Both the position numbers and the translations under genes were made by a program. A DNA stretch of 64,000 nt from JAFLCM01 sp046154665. GTDB taxonomy: Bacteria; Planctomycetota; Phycisphaerae; Phycisphaerales; UBA1924. Shown in pieces: positions 1-8,899 of the stretch. The number at the start of each line of letters is the position of its first letter. Position 1 is the first letter of the stretch. Below the pieces are notes generated by a model. The model was not told where the DNA came from. It did not search any database and was given only the letters and a program-made list of their open reading frames with translations. Location: the NCBI GenBank assembly GCA_046154665.1, contig JBJXFG010000042.1, forward strand, positions 45,925-109,924, given 5' to 3'.

Positions 1-72
1 GCCCGGGGGCTTGATGCGCACGATCTTTACAAGAGCATCGTGAACGAAGCTCTTGCGACGCCCGGCCCGTAG
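1..72 (+). CDS. C-terminal tail of an unidentified protein (partial)
   Basis: The window opens inside a reading frame. Frame 1 is open from the first base and closes with TAG at 70-72, giving 23 residues that end in ATPGP. Only the tail is present, so no function can be given. The next gene starts 18 bp downstream on the same strand, so the two may be co-transcribed. Confidence 0.5.
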   Translation, partial: ARGLDAHDLYKSIVNEALATPGP

Positions 73-90
73 CCGCTAGGATTCCCTGCC

Positions 91-441
91 ATGTTTCGGG
101 ACCCCGTGCTCTACCCGAAGGCCTATTGGGGATACATCACGCTCGCCGTGATGGATGTGCTTCTCACCGCGCTGATTCTGAGGCTAGGCGGGATCGAAGT
201 GAACTGGATCGCGGCGTGGGTGATCGAGAAGGCCCGCGCCATCGAGGCGACGGGCTACACGGGGATGACGCTGTTCAAGTTCGCGACGGTGTTCTTCGTG
301 CTCTTCGCGTGCGAGGTGGTGGGACGCCGTCACGCCAAGGCGGGAACGCGGCTGAGCCGTGCGGCGGTGCTGATCAGCGTGATCCCGGTGGCGGTGGCGG
401 TGCTGCAGCTGCTGGATGCGCGGGCGCTGGCGGGGATGTAG
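91..441 (+). CDS. small integral membrane protein, function unknown
   Basis: A 116-residue protein with three to four hydrophobic stretches (about residues 14-33, 58-76 and 88-110, with a weaker one near 37-48) joined by short charged loops such as the RRHAKAGTR segment. The ATG is preceded by AGGA at a plausible distance. It resembles small planctomycete membrane proteins of the DUF5658 kind, but that is an impression and not an identification. It probably follows the preceding partial gene in one transcript. No catalytic motif is visible. Confidence 0.7.
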   Translation: MFRDPVLYPKAYWGYITLAVMDVLLTALILRLGGIEVNWIAAWVIEKARAIEATGYTGMTLFKFATVFFVLFACEVVGRRHAKAGTRLSRAAVLISVIPVAVAVLQLLDARALAGM

Positions 442-1002
442 GGGCGACGTTGGGCGTTTCTCGTGCGCGAGTCGTGGGCTCTGTGTGCGTTTTGGGTGCT
501 GCCTTCCTAAGAGCGGCACTTGCGGACTGTGTCTTCCGGGGGCTTGCTCGAGGAACTGCTGCCCCTAGTCAAGATCGATGTGACCACTCGGCGGTGAACC
601 GCCGCCTGTCACGCGTTGAGTGTCGGACGAACCGCGGGATGCGACACCACCCGGGTCCGGAGATCAAGAGGGTTCGTTTGGGTTCTTGCGCACCGCTCGA
701 CCGTTCCACGGGAGGCGTCTACCTGCTCGCAGCAGTTCAGGCGCTGCGCGTCTTGTATCTCTCGTCTTTCTCCGTCCACTGACTCCGGTGCGTCGGCCTG
801 GCGAGCGGGGCCGATCTCAATAGAGGCTTCTCCAGCTGGTGGCTCGAGTGCCGGTGGAGAGAACCTGAAAGCGGGTTTGCCCTGACGGGACAACCCTCGC
901 GTGTCCAGAACACGGATGCAGTGGACGCATCCCCATGGCATGCTGCAAGCATTTCGAAAGCAGGCGCAGGTCGATGCAGATTCTGCGATGTTTGGACGGC
1001 TC
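442..1002. other. intergenic stretch, no gene recognised
   Basis: About 560 bp between two gene ends. The open frames here are short, overlap on both strands and contain no recognisable domain. No tRNA, obvious hairpin or long repeat was seen. Confidence 0.5.
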
Positions 1003-1524
1003 CTACGAATCCTCGCGGCAAAGACGGATGTGCGTTACGAACTTCGCCGCGTGGCGGCGGAGGGGTATCGCGACGTCCACCACCACTGCGCAGCCGGTCT
1101 TGAGCTCGCCAGTGAATCCCTGTTCACCGGTGTTTCCCGCGAGAAGTTCGTGGCAGAGGGCCTCGAAGTGCGGGTTGTGCCCGACGACGACGAGGGATGC
1201 AGGGGTGTGTTCGAGGTGGGCTTCTTCAACGGCTTCGATCACGTCGCGGACGCCGCGGTCCGTGGCGAGACGGTCGTCGAATCGCAGCGTGAGCGCGGGG
1301 GACCAGCCTCGGCCCGCGGCAATGGTCTGCGCGGTCTCGTGCGCCCGTACGATTGGGCTGCTGAGAAGGACGACGGGCGGGCGAAGCACGCCGGGCAGTT
1401 CGGTGGCCAGGTGGGCCGCTTGGAGGTGGCCTTTGCGAAGCAAAGGGCGGTCGTCGTCCGAGCCCGTGGGCGAGTTCGGGTCGGCCTTGCCGTGTCGCAC
1501 GATCGCTAGCCGCAGGCGCGTCAT
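1003..1524 (-). CDS. SixA-like histidine phosphatase family protein
   Basis: A 173-residue member of the histidine phosphatase (phosphoglycerate mutase-like) superfamily. The N-terminus carries the RHG motif in LAIVRHGKAD with the catalytic His, followed by a KGHLQA segment, SSPIVRAHETAQ (the second Arg-containing motif) and a C-terminal VVVGHNPHFE motif with the second catalytic His. Size and motif order match SixA, which dephosphorylates phosphohistidine on HPt domains, although many relatives act on small phosphate esters. I chose the internal ATG at 1524 because the conserved fold begins there; an extension to 1554 adds only unrelated residues. It stands alone, transcribed away from the next gene. 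Confidence 0.85.
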   Translation of the reverse strand: MTRLRLAIVRHGKADPNSPTGSDDDRPLLRKGHLQAAHLATELPGVLRPPVVLLSSPIVRAHETAQTIAAGRGWSPALTLRFDDRLATDRGVRDVIEAVEEAHLEHTPASLVVVGHNPHFEALCHELLAGNTGEQGFTGELKTGCAVVVDVAIPLRRHAAKFVTHIRLCREDS

Positions 1525-1589
1525 GCGACACCTTAGGCCGTGACCCGGTTGCATATGCTGCGTTTGCTTACCGAGAGTTTCCGAGACAT

Positions 1590-1786
1590 TTTCACCGCGG
1601 AGATCGCGAACATCGCCGAGAGAGACGGACGAGAGAGAGACAGCGGGATCGCCCGAGCGGGGTTTTCGTTTCGGCGTTCGGCGAACTGAACGGCTCTCTC
1701 ACTTCGTGCCTGAGTGCCTGCGTGCCTCCGTGCCTCTCTCCCATCCTCCGCTTTCTTCCGCGATCTCCGCGCACTCCGCGGTGAAA
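1590..1786. repeat. approximately 200-bp element with inverted ends, copy A
   Basis: The ends are imperfect inverted repeats: TTTCACCGCGGAG opens the element at 1590, and its complement CTCCGCGGTGAAA closes it at 1774-1786. Each end continues into further GCGGAGATCGCG-like sequence. The middle contains a tandem array of an 8-bp unit (GTGCCTCC and variants, about 1706-1737). A second copy with the same plan lies at 2222-2423, so the thioesterase gene sits between the two. No coding capacity was seen. Confidence 0.7.
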
Positions 1787-1827
1787 CTGACTTTCGAATC
1801 ATCGACCGCTTGCCGGAAACCACGCCC

Positions 1828-2205
1828 ATGAAACCTACTTCGACCACCCCCGCCATCAAGGTCGTCATGATGCCGCAGGACACCAACCCCCAGGGGACGG
1901 TGTTCGGCGGCGTGATCCTCTCGCTCATCGACCAGGCGGCGTGGATCGAAGCTCTGCGCCAGGCGCCGCTGAGATATGTCACCGTGGCATTCGAGAAGAT
2001 CGAGTTCCACCGGCCCGTCGAGGTGGGTGATGTGACCAGCCTGTGGGCCGACACGATGCGCATCGGCCGAACCAGCATCCGCGTCCGCGTGCTGGTCAAG
2101 GCGTATCGACCCAGGCTGAACACGGAGATCGACGTGACCAGCGGCGAGGTGGTGATGGTGGCGGTGGGGGAGGACGGTTCGCCGATGCAGATCGTCGGAA
2201 GCTGA
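1828..2205 (+). CDS. hotdog-fold acyl-CoA thioesterase (YciA/BFIT type)
   Basis: A 125-residue single-hotdog protein. The stretch PQDTNPQGTVFGGVILSLID is the classic entry into the long hotdog helix and holds the Asn and Asp active-site region of YciA-type thioesterases. It is followed by VTVAFEKIEFHRPVEVGD. Such enzymes hydrolyse acyl-CoA to free acid and CoA and act as cytosolic hexamers. The ATG at 1828 is preferred because upstream in-frame sequence belongs to repeat element A. The gene lies between two copies of that repeat, so its promoter and 3' end are probably repeat-derived. Confidence 0.85.
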   Translation: MKPTSTTPAIKVVMMPQDTNPQGTVFGGVILSLIDQAAWIEALRQAPLRYVTVAFEKIEFHRPVEVGDVTSLWADTMRIGRTSIRVRVLVKAYRPRLNTEIDVTSGEVVMVAVGEDGSPMQIVGS

Positions 2206-2221
2206 AAAATCCGAAAGTCCG

Positions 2222-2423
2222 TTTCAACGCGGAGGCCGCGGAGATCGCGGAGGAAGACAGAGGAGAGCGAGCCGGGGTCCGGGGTTCAGGGTTCGGGATT
2301 CAGGCACGCAACGTCTTGAATCACTTCGTGCCTCCGTGCCTCCGTGCCTCCGTGCCTCCGTGCCTTCCTGCCTTTCTGCCTTTCTCCGCCTTCCTCCGCG
2401 ACCTCCCGTGCTCCGCGGTGAAA
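2222..2423. repeat. approximately 200-bp element with inverted ends, copy B
   Basis: Opens with TTTCAACGCGGAG at 2222 and closes with CTCCGCGGTGAAA at 2411-2423, the same ends as copy A. The interior has two tandem arrays: a GGGGTTCA-like unit around 2276-2303 and GTGCCTCC repeated at 2328-2360, followed by CTGCCTTT units. It starts 17 bp after the thioesterase stop codon and ends 13 bp before the deaminase stop on the other strand. Confidence 0.7.
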
Positions 2424-2435
2424 ACGTCTTCCCTG

Positions 2436-2891
2436 CTACAACCCGATGTCTTCATTCCAGAGATCGGCGTGGTCGCGGATGAACGCGTGCATCAGTTCGA
2501 TGCAGCGCGGGTCGTGCGCCACCGTCAGCGGCACCTCGTGGCGTTCGAAGAGGTCTTCCGCGCCGAGGTAAGTCGTGTGCTCGCCGATGACCACCGCGCC
2601 CACGCGGTGCAGCAGAGCCGTGCCGGTACACATGATGCACGGGCTGAGCGTCGAGGCGAGCACGAGGCCCGACCAATCGCGGCGCCGACCGGCGTTGCGC
2701 ATGCACACCACCTCGGCGTGGGCCGTCGTGTCGCCGGTCTGGACACGCAGGTTGTGCCCGACGGCGAGCACGGTGCCGTCGGGGAGGCCGAGGGCCGATC
2801 CGATGGGGATACCCCCTTCGCGCCGACTTTTGAGGGCCTGCTGGTAGGCCGCCTCGAGCAGCATGCGATGGCCAAGGGGGAGTGTGGTCAT
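2436..2891 (-). CDS. cytosine deaminase-like protein (yeast Fcy1 type)
   Basis: A 151-residue zinc-dependent deaminase of the CDA fold. The zinc ligands and catalytic Glu are in HAEVVC (His58, Glu60) and TLSPCIMCTG (Cys85, Cys88). The C-terminus ends in WNEDIGL, very like the WFEDIGE ending of yeast cytosine deaminase, which makes the Fcy1-type pyrimidine salvage reaction (cytosine to uracil) more likely than tRNA adenosine or guanine deamination. The ATG at 2891 follows directly on the conserved fold; a 99-residue upstream extension is Arg/Pro-rich noise. It is convergent with the thioesterase across repeat B. Confidence 0.85.
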   Translation of the reverse strand: MTTLPLGHRMLLEAAYQQALKSRREGGIPIGSALGLPDGTVLAVGHNLRVQTGDTTAHAEVVCMRNAGRRRDWSGLVLASTLSPCIMCTGTALLHRVGAVVIGEHTTYLGAEDLFERHEVPLTVAHDPRCIELMHAFIRDHADLWNEDIGL

Positions 2892-3205
2892 CTCGGGATT
2901 CTCGCGCGGCTCGAGGTGGTCAGCAACCGTGGGCGGCGGTTGGCGATTCGCGGGTTGGCAGCGGACGTGCCGAGGCGTGTTTTCGCCGGGTTTCGTGGCG
3001 ATCGGAGGGCACCGCCGCGGTTGTGTTTGCTCCGAGGCGGTGGTGCCGCTACACTTCCCGACTCGGCCCACCGAGGCTTCCCGCCGCGGCCCGAGGTGAG
3101 CATTTTGTTTGGATCGGGGTGCAGCGCTGCCTTGTGAGCGCGGTCGCCTGAGGCGACAGGTCGGCGGAAGCCGGTCAGCCCCAAACATCTGACAGAAAAC
3201 ACCAT

Positions 3206-3280
3206 CGGGGTGTAGCGCAGCTTGGTTAGCGCGTTTGACTGGGGGTCAAAAGGTCGGCGGTTCGAATCCGCCCACCCCGA
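3206..3280 (+). tRNA. tRNA-Pro (anticodon GGG)
   Basis: A complete cloverleaf can be folded: acceptor CGGGGTG with CACCCCG, D-arm GCGC/GCGC, anticodon stem TTTGA/TCAAA with loop CTGGGGG (anticodon GGG at 3241-3243) and T-arm GGCGG/CCGCC with TTCGAAT. The discriminator base is A and CCA is not encoded. A decayed serine recombinase abuts the 3' end. Confidence 0.95.
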
Positions 3281-3288
3281 CTTTTTCG

Positions 3289-3735
3289 GAGATTAAGCCC
3301 TTTGGCGAGCATGTCGAAGGGCTTTCTCATGGTAAATGTAGCGTATTCGCCCTCCAGGGTGCAGTTCAAACACACGATTTCGAGGATCCACCGCTTGGTG
3401 GCGTAGTCCGCCGAAACCCACGTGTTTGCAGGGTTTGTGACAGTTCAAGCGCTTTGACCGCCAGTTCCCCGGTTTCGTCGTGGGAGCGGTCCAACTGGCC
3501 CTTGAAGAAGACTTCGCCCAGGTACGCCCGTTCGGACAGCATCTCGTGGAGTTTCGACCGCGTGAAGCGCGGTGCTTCGGGCCAGTAGACCGCTCTTCGG
3601 CGAGTAGGCGGTCCCGCAGGGCGTGGAGTGTCAGCGGTTCGTAGGCGTACAGGTAGAACACGCGGCGCACATTCGCCGCGGCGGCGGGGTGGATTTCCGA
3701 CACGCAGCGGCCGTCCTTGCGGACGTTGCGGCACC
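3289..3735 (-). pseudogene. degraded serine recombinase (C-terminal recombinase domain)
   Basis: Three consecutive segments in different minus-strand frames reconstruct the C-terminal part of a large serine recombinase. The first reads VSEIHPAAAANVRRVFYLYA, the second RFTRSKLHEMLSERAYLGEV, and the third TWVSADYATKRWILEIV and then TMRKPFDMLAKGLNL. The breaks between them are frameshifts, near 3580 and 3415. The catalytic N-terminal domain is missing, so the gene is dead. The last segment runs without a stop into the antisense of tRNA-Pro, so the element probably sits, or once sat, at this tRNA. Confidence 0.8.
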
Positions 3736-3841
3736 CTCCGATCCCTTCGTGTACTACTGCGGTACAGAACGTGGATACGCCGGCTACGCGCCAGCCGGCA
3801 CGAAACTCTTGCCCCTCGCTCGGACTGACGCGGCGACGCGC

Positions 3842-4483
3842 TCACCCCGCCATCGGAATCGCTGCGGGCTCTTGCGGCCGAAACGCTCTCACGTGCTGTC
3901 GGGCGCGCATGGTCACCGGGTACTCATTCGGTACGTCTGGAGTGATCGGGCCCAGCAGGATGACCCACGCCAGCAGCATGAGTCGCTCGATCTCCGAGTC
4001 GCTGCGGAAGTCCGATCGAGAGCGACTCATGACACAAAGCCAGTTCGCGTCGAGTGTTTTGGCTGCCCGAGAGGGGAGCGGAATGGTCAGTACGCTCGCG
4101 ATGCCGCTGAGCAAGAGCCCGACGCCTTGGTCTACTCCGCCCGCGACGCGCCCGACCGATACGCTCGACGCGCACGAGGTAAAGACCGCGAAAATGCCAC
4201 CGCGTCTGATCGGGAGACTTGGCAGTCGGGTCCTGCGGCCGTCGCGATCTACCCAGTGACGCACGACAAACTCATTTGCGGCTTGGTTGCGGGTATCGAT
4301 CAGCGTCCACTCGCGAGAGAAACTGTCTGGATCGCAACCTGTGTTCCCTGAGCCTTCCTGAATCGCAGAGTGCAACAGCCGGCAAAGCGACGATGTACAA
4401 TGACTCCGACGCGAGCACGTGATCTCCGCGAGTTTTGCTGCGAACTTGCTGAGCGGCAATCGTTCTCGGAGTAGAGGAGCCAT
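3842..4483 (-). CDS. hypothetical protein, unrecognised
   Basis: A 213-residue open frame on the minus strand with codon use plausible for a real gene. AGGAC lies about 8 nt before the ATG. A hydrophobic stretch lies near residues 120-137 (VGLLLSGIASVLTIPL), and the rest is Arg- and Ser-rich with no motif I recognise. It follows the next upstream gene (4562-5080) by 78 bp in the same direction. Long overlapping frames on the opposite strand look like shadows. Its position between a recombinase wreck and a kinase locus suggests accessory DNA. Confidence 0.45.
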   Translation of the reverse strand: MAPLLRERLPLSKFAAKLAEITCSRRSHCTSSLCRLLHSAIQEGSGNTGCDPDSFSREWTLIDTRNQAANEFVVRHWVDRDGRRTRLPSLPIRRGGIFAVFTSCASSVSVGRVAGGVDQGVGLLLSGIASVLTIPLPSRAAKTLDANWLCVMSRSRSDFRSDSEIERLMLLAWVILLGPITPDVPNEYPVTMRARQHVRAFRPQEPAAIPMAG

Positions 4484-4561
4484 AACGTAGTCCTGTTCCG
4501 CCGTTGGATGTTGTCGTGTTCGTCGCGCGGTCGTTCAATGACGACCGCGCCCCGCGAGTCC

Positions 4562-5080
4562 TCAGGGGCTGGTAGCAGAGCGATGGTTGAGAGTGTCCCG
4601 CGCCAAATGTAAGATTGCCTGGATGGTCTGATGAACCGCGAGCCGACACCGGCGTGTGCGCAATAGTGCCTCGACAGCCGGTTGCTCGCGGAGCGTCAGC
4701 GTCAGCAGCATCCGATGCACCGGAGGTACTCTCTCCAGCGCTGCCCGAAACAGTTCGGCACGGTCCGTGTCACTCAGCCCTTCCCAAGGGCACGCACCAG
4801 CCGCCTCACCGACCATCTTCCCAAAGACATCAAAGCGCGGCAGCCAGGGAACCATCGTTTCGCGTTCGAGGTCAAGTTCCCGGGTGAGCGCCGCGTCTCC
4901 GATCGCATCCAACGCGGCGTCTCTATCGCACCCGCTCGACGCGTCCGGCATGACTGCGAGATCCGACGCCACCGGAGGGGGGCCGTCACTCCGCATGAGT
5001 GCGCAAGCCATGGACGTTGTGACGGGCAGGTCCATCACTACGAATACGTTGCTCGACTCTCGGCGAGGACATGAAAGCAC
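4562..5080 (-). CDS. hypothetical protein, possibly sigma-region-4-like
   Basis: A 172-residue frame starting at GTG (alternative ATG 45 bp further in). The C-terminal third (DTDRAELFRAALERVPPVHR, then a Leu-rich helix pair and a basic segment) has the rhythm of a helix-turn-helix region of sigma-like proteins, but the match is too weak for a call. The N-terminal half is acidic. It lies downstream of the kinase gene on the same strand after a 248-bp gap and upstream of 3842-4483, with which it may form a small operon. Confidence 0.45.
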   Translation of the reverse strand: MLSCPRRESSNVFVVMDLPVTTSMACALMRSDGPPPVASDLAVMPDASSGCDRDAALDAIGDAALTRELDLERETMVPWLPRFDVFGKMVGEAAGACPWEGLSDTDRAELFRAALERVPPVHRMLLTLTLREQPAVEALLRTRRCRLAVHQTIQAILHLARDTLNHRSATSP

Positions 5081-5328
5081 CCGGAGAACCCAGGAGAATT
5101 ATCGCCGAACAGGGTGCGAACCAAAGCGAGCGCGCCTTGAATCTCGTGCTTCAGCGGGCAGCGATTGCGCGGACCAGTCCATTTGAGCAGGTCATTTCCG
5201 TCCAAAGGTGTGCAACCATCACGAATGCGAGCCGGTGAAGGACGGTGTTAAGCCGTTCGGTTGGTGAGGATGCGATGTCAACGCGTCGATCCGGATCACG
5301 CAAAGGGTTGGCCCCCAACTCCAGCGCG

Positions 5329-7881
5329 CTATCGGCGTCTGCCTCGATCAGACCACGCGCGAGCGCGAATGTCATCTTTTGCACACGAATACTCTTGCGA
5401 GATCTGATCCGCGACGGAAACCGCCTGCGGAGAGCTGCCGTCGCTCGCGTCCGCGTACACCGAGTAGGACATCATGAAATGCTTCTCGGCATCGGCCGAC
5501 TGCCCATCGGCGAGGAACATCGTGGCGATCGCCATGGCGACTTGACTGGTGAAGTTGGCCCCTTTGGTTTTAGCCGAGGTGATGATGCGCTCAGCCTCAG
5601 TTCTGGCGGTGTTGAGCTGCTTCGCATAGAGGCACATTTCAACGATGTTGGGCTCGGACTGCCCTGCGAGCACCGGGAGTGAGCCGCTACCTTGGAAGCC
5701 GGCCCTGATGATCTCTCTGTACTCACTCAACGCGGCGATCGCGTCCCCGGTCATTCCACGCACAAAGCACAGCCGGACTCGCGCTCGGAAAAGAACTCCT
5801 GAATCTGCAGGCAGTTCGGCTGTTGCGCGAGCGAGTGTGTCGTCTAGCAGCGCCTTGGCTTCATCCGAACGTCTCAACTTAATCAGCGCCTCAGAAATAT
5901 CCACCTGCATGTCGAGCAGCGTGTCGTCGCCATTGATAGCTGCTTTCTGTCGTTCGCGGATGGCCAGCACTCCTTGATCAACAACATCCTCGTACCGTCT
6001 GAGGGCCAGCAGAGAGTTCACCACCCCGCGCTGACACACGAAGACGTGATAGGGGTTGCTTGCGTGCTTTCGAACAATGGCGAGAGCCCGCTGGCAGAGC
6101 GTCAATGCCTCGTCATACTTTCCTTGGCGAACTCGCAGCCAGCCCATCTCGTTCATAGCAAACGCGATCACGAGGGGCTCCGCCATGAGCTCGGCGAGCC
6201 GGAGCGCTTCGGTGCGGTACTTCTCGGAGTTCTCAATGTCTCCCTGCAACTCCATCACCTTACCGAGCATGGCGTTGAACCGATTGAGATAGCGAGTTCG
6301 GTACGGAGGCTGCGAGGCTTCAGAAGACTCGTACGCCGCAAGACCCATCTCGAGTATCTTGCGTGTTCGCTCGTAGTCTGCTGCCCAGTACAGCGGCTCA
6401 GCGAAGCTCTGAACAACGCGCGCCCGAGCGATAGAAGACTTGGGGGGGCTGCCGAGGAACTTGTCGGCACCCGCCTTGATCACGTCAAGCATGACCGCTT
6501 TGTGTCCCATCCGTATGGGGGTCGCTTGCAAGATCACATCGCGCATGAACTGGGCGTACTCCTCAGAATCCGCCTGGGAACGCTGAGCCGCATCACGCTC
6601 GCTCGAAGCAACGCGGAGGGCTTCTTGCGCCATGGACCTCCCGTCGAGCGCGAAGATCAGGCCGCCGACGAGCCCCGCGATCGCGATCATCCCCGCGGCA
6701 ACGGCGATCTTGTTGCGCAGGGCGAACTTGCGAATGCGGTAGGCCAGTGACGGGGAGCACGCGTGAATCGGCTCGCCGCGACGATACCTGGCAAGGTCCT
6801 CTGCGAAGTCTCGGATAGTCTGGTATCTCTTGGCAGGATCCTTCTCACACGCTTTGAGAATCACGATCTCCAGGTCGCGGTCGATCGGGCCAGCGGCTGC
6901 CTTTGAAGCGGTCCGCTGGCGTTCTCGTGGGCGTGGCGTCGGCTCTTCGCAGACGAGCCTGTACAGCGCGTCCGATGTCTGGGGGTGATAGCGTGAGGCT
7001 TCGAAAGGCAGCACGCCGGCGGCGAGCTCGTAGAGGACCACGCCCAGCGAGTACACATCGGAACGCACGTCAGCATCGCGCCGCTCCGGATCAATCTGCT
7101 CCGGGCTCATGTACTCGGGTGTACCGAACATCTGGCCCGCCTTGGTCACGCGCGGAAAGTCCGGCTGATCGTCCCGGGGTATCGCCCGCGCGATGCTGAA
7201 GTCAATAACTTTGGGCACGGGCTTGCCATCTTCGGTTGCGACCAAGATGTTTGACGGCTTGAGATCACGGTGGATGAGTCCTCGTGCGTGGGCGTACTCG
7301 ACACCCTGGCAGGTCTGGATGACTAGATCAACACACTGCGGTGTCGACAAGGCATGCTTCAAGGAGTAGGCCGTAAGCGACGGCCCGTCGACCAACTCCA
7401 TGGCGATGTAGGGAGCACCGTACGGGCCTTCGCCAGCGTCGAGAATCCGGGCCAAGTTGCGGTGGTTGAGTTGGCAGAGCACGCGTCGCTCGAAGTCAAA
7501 ACGAGCCACGACTTCCTCGGTCATCGCGCTGGGAGAGAGCACCTTCAGCGCCACTGTTCGTGAGATCGGATGCTCCTGTCGCGCTCTGAACACCAGGCCC
7601 ATACCGCCTTTGCCCAACAGCCCTTCAACGGTGTACGGTCCGATCTGGAGAGGGATGAACTCAACGTCCGCCGCGGAGCCGAATGGCAACTGGCTGTGCG
7701 GACGCAAGGGATCGGGGCTTTCGAGCAGACTTGCTTTGACCAGCCGTTCCAGTTCGTCGCGCAGTTCATGACCGGGGGGGCAGATCTCGTCAAGAACGCG
7801 AACTCGGTCACCGCGGGGCGTTGCTTCAAGCACCTCCCAGAGTTCTTTTAAAGTGTCCTGGCGACGTGTGTCTGCGGTCAT
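5329..7881 (-). CDS. membrane-anchored Ser/Thr protein kinase with C-terminal TPR-like repeats
   Basis: An 850-residue protein with a Hanks-type kinase domain at about 82-366: glycine loop GKGGMG (90-95), VALK (Lys113), HRDLKPSN (204-211) and GTPEYMSPEQ (253-262). A transmembrane segment lies near 392-412 and helical TPR-type repeats fill 430-830. The catalytic magnesium motif reads DFS (227-229) where DFG is expected. The ATG at 7881 overlaps the stop of the upstream sigma factor gene (ATGA), so the two are translationally coupled. ECF sigma plus kinase/TPR pairs are common in planctomycetes, where the kinase is thought to control the sigma factor. Confidence 0.92.
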   Translation of the reverse strand: MTADTRRQDTLKELWEVLEATPRGDRVRVLDEICPPGHELRDELERLVKASLLESPDPLRPHSQLPFGSAADVEFIPLQIGPYTVEGLLGKGGMGLVFRARQEHPISRTVALKVLSPSAMTEEVVARFDFERRVLCQLNHRNLARILDAGEGPYGAPYIAMELVDGPSLTAYSLKHALSTPQCVDLVIQTCQGVEYAHARGLIHRDLKPSNILVATEDGKPVPKVIDFSIARAIPRDDQPDFPRVTKAGQMFGTPEYMSPEQIDPERRDADVRSDVYSLGVVLYELAAGVLPFEASRYHPQTSDALYRLVCEEPTPRPRERQRTASKAAAGPIDRDLEIVILKACEKDPAKRYQTIRDFAEDLARYRRGEPIHACSPSLAYRIRKFALRNKIAVAAGMIAIAGLVGGLIFALDGRSMAQEALRVASSERDAAQRSQADSEEYAQFMRDVILQATPIRMGHKAVMLDVIKAGADKFLGSPPKSSIARARVVQSFAEPLYWAADYERTRKILEMGLAAYESSEASQPPYRTRYLNRFNAMLGKVMELQGDIENSEKYRTEALRLAELMAEPLVIAFAMNEMGWLRVRQGKYDEALTLCQRALAIVRKHASNPYHVFVCQRGVVNSLLALRRYEDVVDQGVLAIRERQKAAINGDDTLLDMQVDISEALIKLRRSDEAKALLDDTLARATAELPADSGVLFRARVRLCFVRGMTGDAIAALSEYREIIRAGFQGSGSLPVLAGQSEPNIVEMCLYAKQLNTARTEAERIITSAKTKGANFTSQVAMAIATMFLADGQSADAEKHFMMSYSVYADASDGSSPQAVSVADQISQEYSCAKDDIRARAWSDRGRRR

Positions 7882-8477
7882 CCAAGTTCTCCGTCGGCGG
7901 CTTCCCCGATCTCGGCCTTGAGCCATGCCTTGGCATATGCCCAGTCTCGTCGAACCGTTCTTGGTGTCACGCCGAGAGTGCAGGCAATCTCCTCTTCATC
8001 TATTCCAAGAAAGAACTTCATCGTCACCACCCCCGCGGCCCGACGATCGATCTGCTCCAATCTCGCGAGAGCGGCGTCCACACGCTCGATACGCTCGTCA
8101 TCCTCGGCGAATGGAGAAGCGGCCAGTTCACCGAGGTCCACTCGCAGCCCATCGGCACGGCGTTTCAGTCGATTGCGCGCACGAGCTCGATCAACCAGGA
8201 TGCACCGCATGGCGACTCCGGCGGCATCGATGAAGTGTCGCCGATTCTCCCACGTCCGGTCTTCCGCTTTGACAAGGCGCGCAAACGCCTCGTGAACAAG
8301 CTCGGTCGGTGCGATCGTCTGTCCGGCCGGTGCCGTCGCCAGCCGGTGTGTCGCAAGTCGTCGAAGGTCCTCGTACACTAACGAAAAATGCGACACCGTC
8401 CAGTCGTTCCGAGCGGATGCGGCACCCGAGAGCTCGGGTGTAGAAGAACCGGACGAGTTTGGGGCAGGGTGCAACAC
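7878..8477 (-). CDS. ECF RNA polymerase sigma factor (planctomycete TIGR02999-like)
   Basis: About 199 residues if started at the GTG at 8477. Sigma region 2 is seen in LVYEDLRRLATHRLA and PTELVHEAFARLVKAED, and region 4 in MKFFLGIDEEEIACTLGVTP followed by RTVRRDWAYAKAWL, the recognition helix. The family is short and lacks region 1. The start is uncertain: the frame stays open upstream, but the family normally begins shortly before the region 2 helix, and GGGAG lies about 11 nt before this GTG. It overlaps the kinase gene by 4 bp, so the kinase is the likely regulator. Confidence 0.85.
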   Translation of the reverse strand: MLHPAPNSSGSSTPELSGAASARNDWTVSHFSLVYEDLRRLATHRLATAPAGQTIAPTELVHEAFARLVKAEDRTWENRRHFIDAAGVAMRCILVDRARARNRLKRRADGLRVDLGELAASPFAEDDERIERVDAALARLEQIDRRAAGVVTMKFFLGIDEEEIACTLGVTPRTVRRDWAYAKAWLKAEIGEAADGELG

Positions 8478-8899
8478 GACTACAGGTACTCCCAAGGTCG
8501 CCCGCGGCGTGAATGGGCGACCCAGCACCCGCCCAGAGTCCGTACACTCTGTCCTGCCTGAGCGCCGCTGGTGTGGTCCATTCGGGCTGTCCTCGATGAG
8601 AGCCGGAGGACGTAGTCTGCTTGGGCAGCGCGTTTGGTCAGATTGCGACGAGTCGGATGAGTATACCGCGTGCTCTGCCTTGGATCGCCAAGACCGGCGG
8701 AATGCGTGCGGCCAGCGACGCGCTGTTTGAGTGCTCAGACAACTGAGTTTCGAGGATGTAGTGACCCGCGATCGCTTTGCGTGAAAGGGCCGAGGCCGGC
8801 TGCAGCACATACCGAAGCCATGCGTGAGCGCACCAGCAGGTCGCTTATTGCCATCGCGGTCGTCGTCGTCCCAGGGTCGCGGTGGCGGCGACGACTGCT
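8478..8899. other. intergenic region upstream of the sigma factor gene
   Basis: About 420 bp with no convincing gene. The frame open here on the minus strand is an N-terminal extension of the sigma gene and is not conserved-looking. The promoter of the sigma/kinase operon should lie here. No hairpin or repeat of note was found. Confidence 0.4.

Noticed and set aside
5151..5384. 77-codon minus-strand frame overlapping the kinase 3' end
   Set aside because: Overlaps the kinase tail, has no ribosome-binding site or motif, and could be a frame shadow; a frameshift in the kinase tail cannot be excluded.
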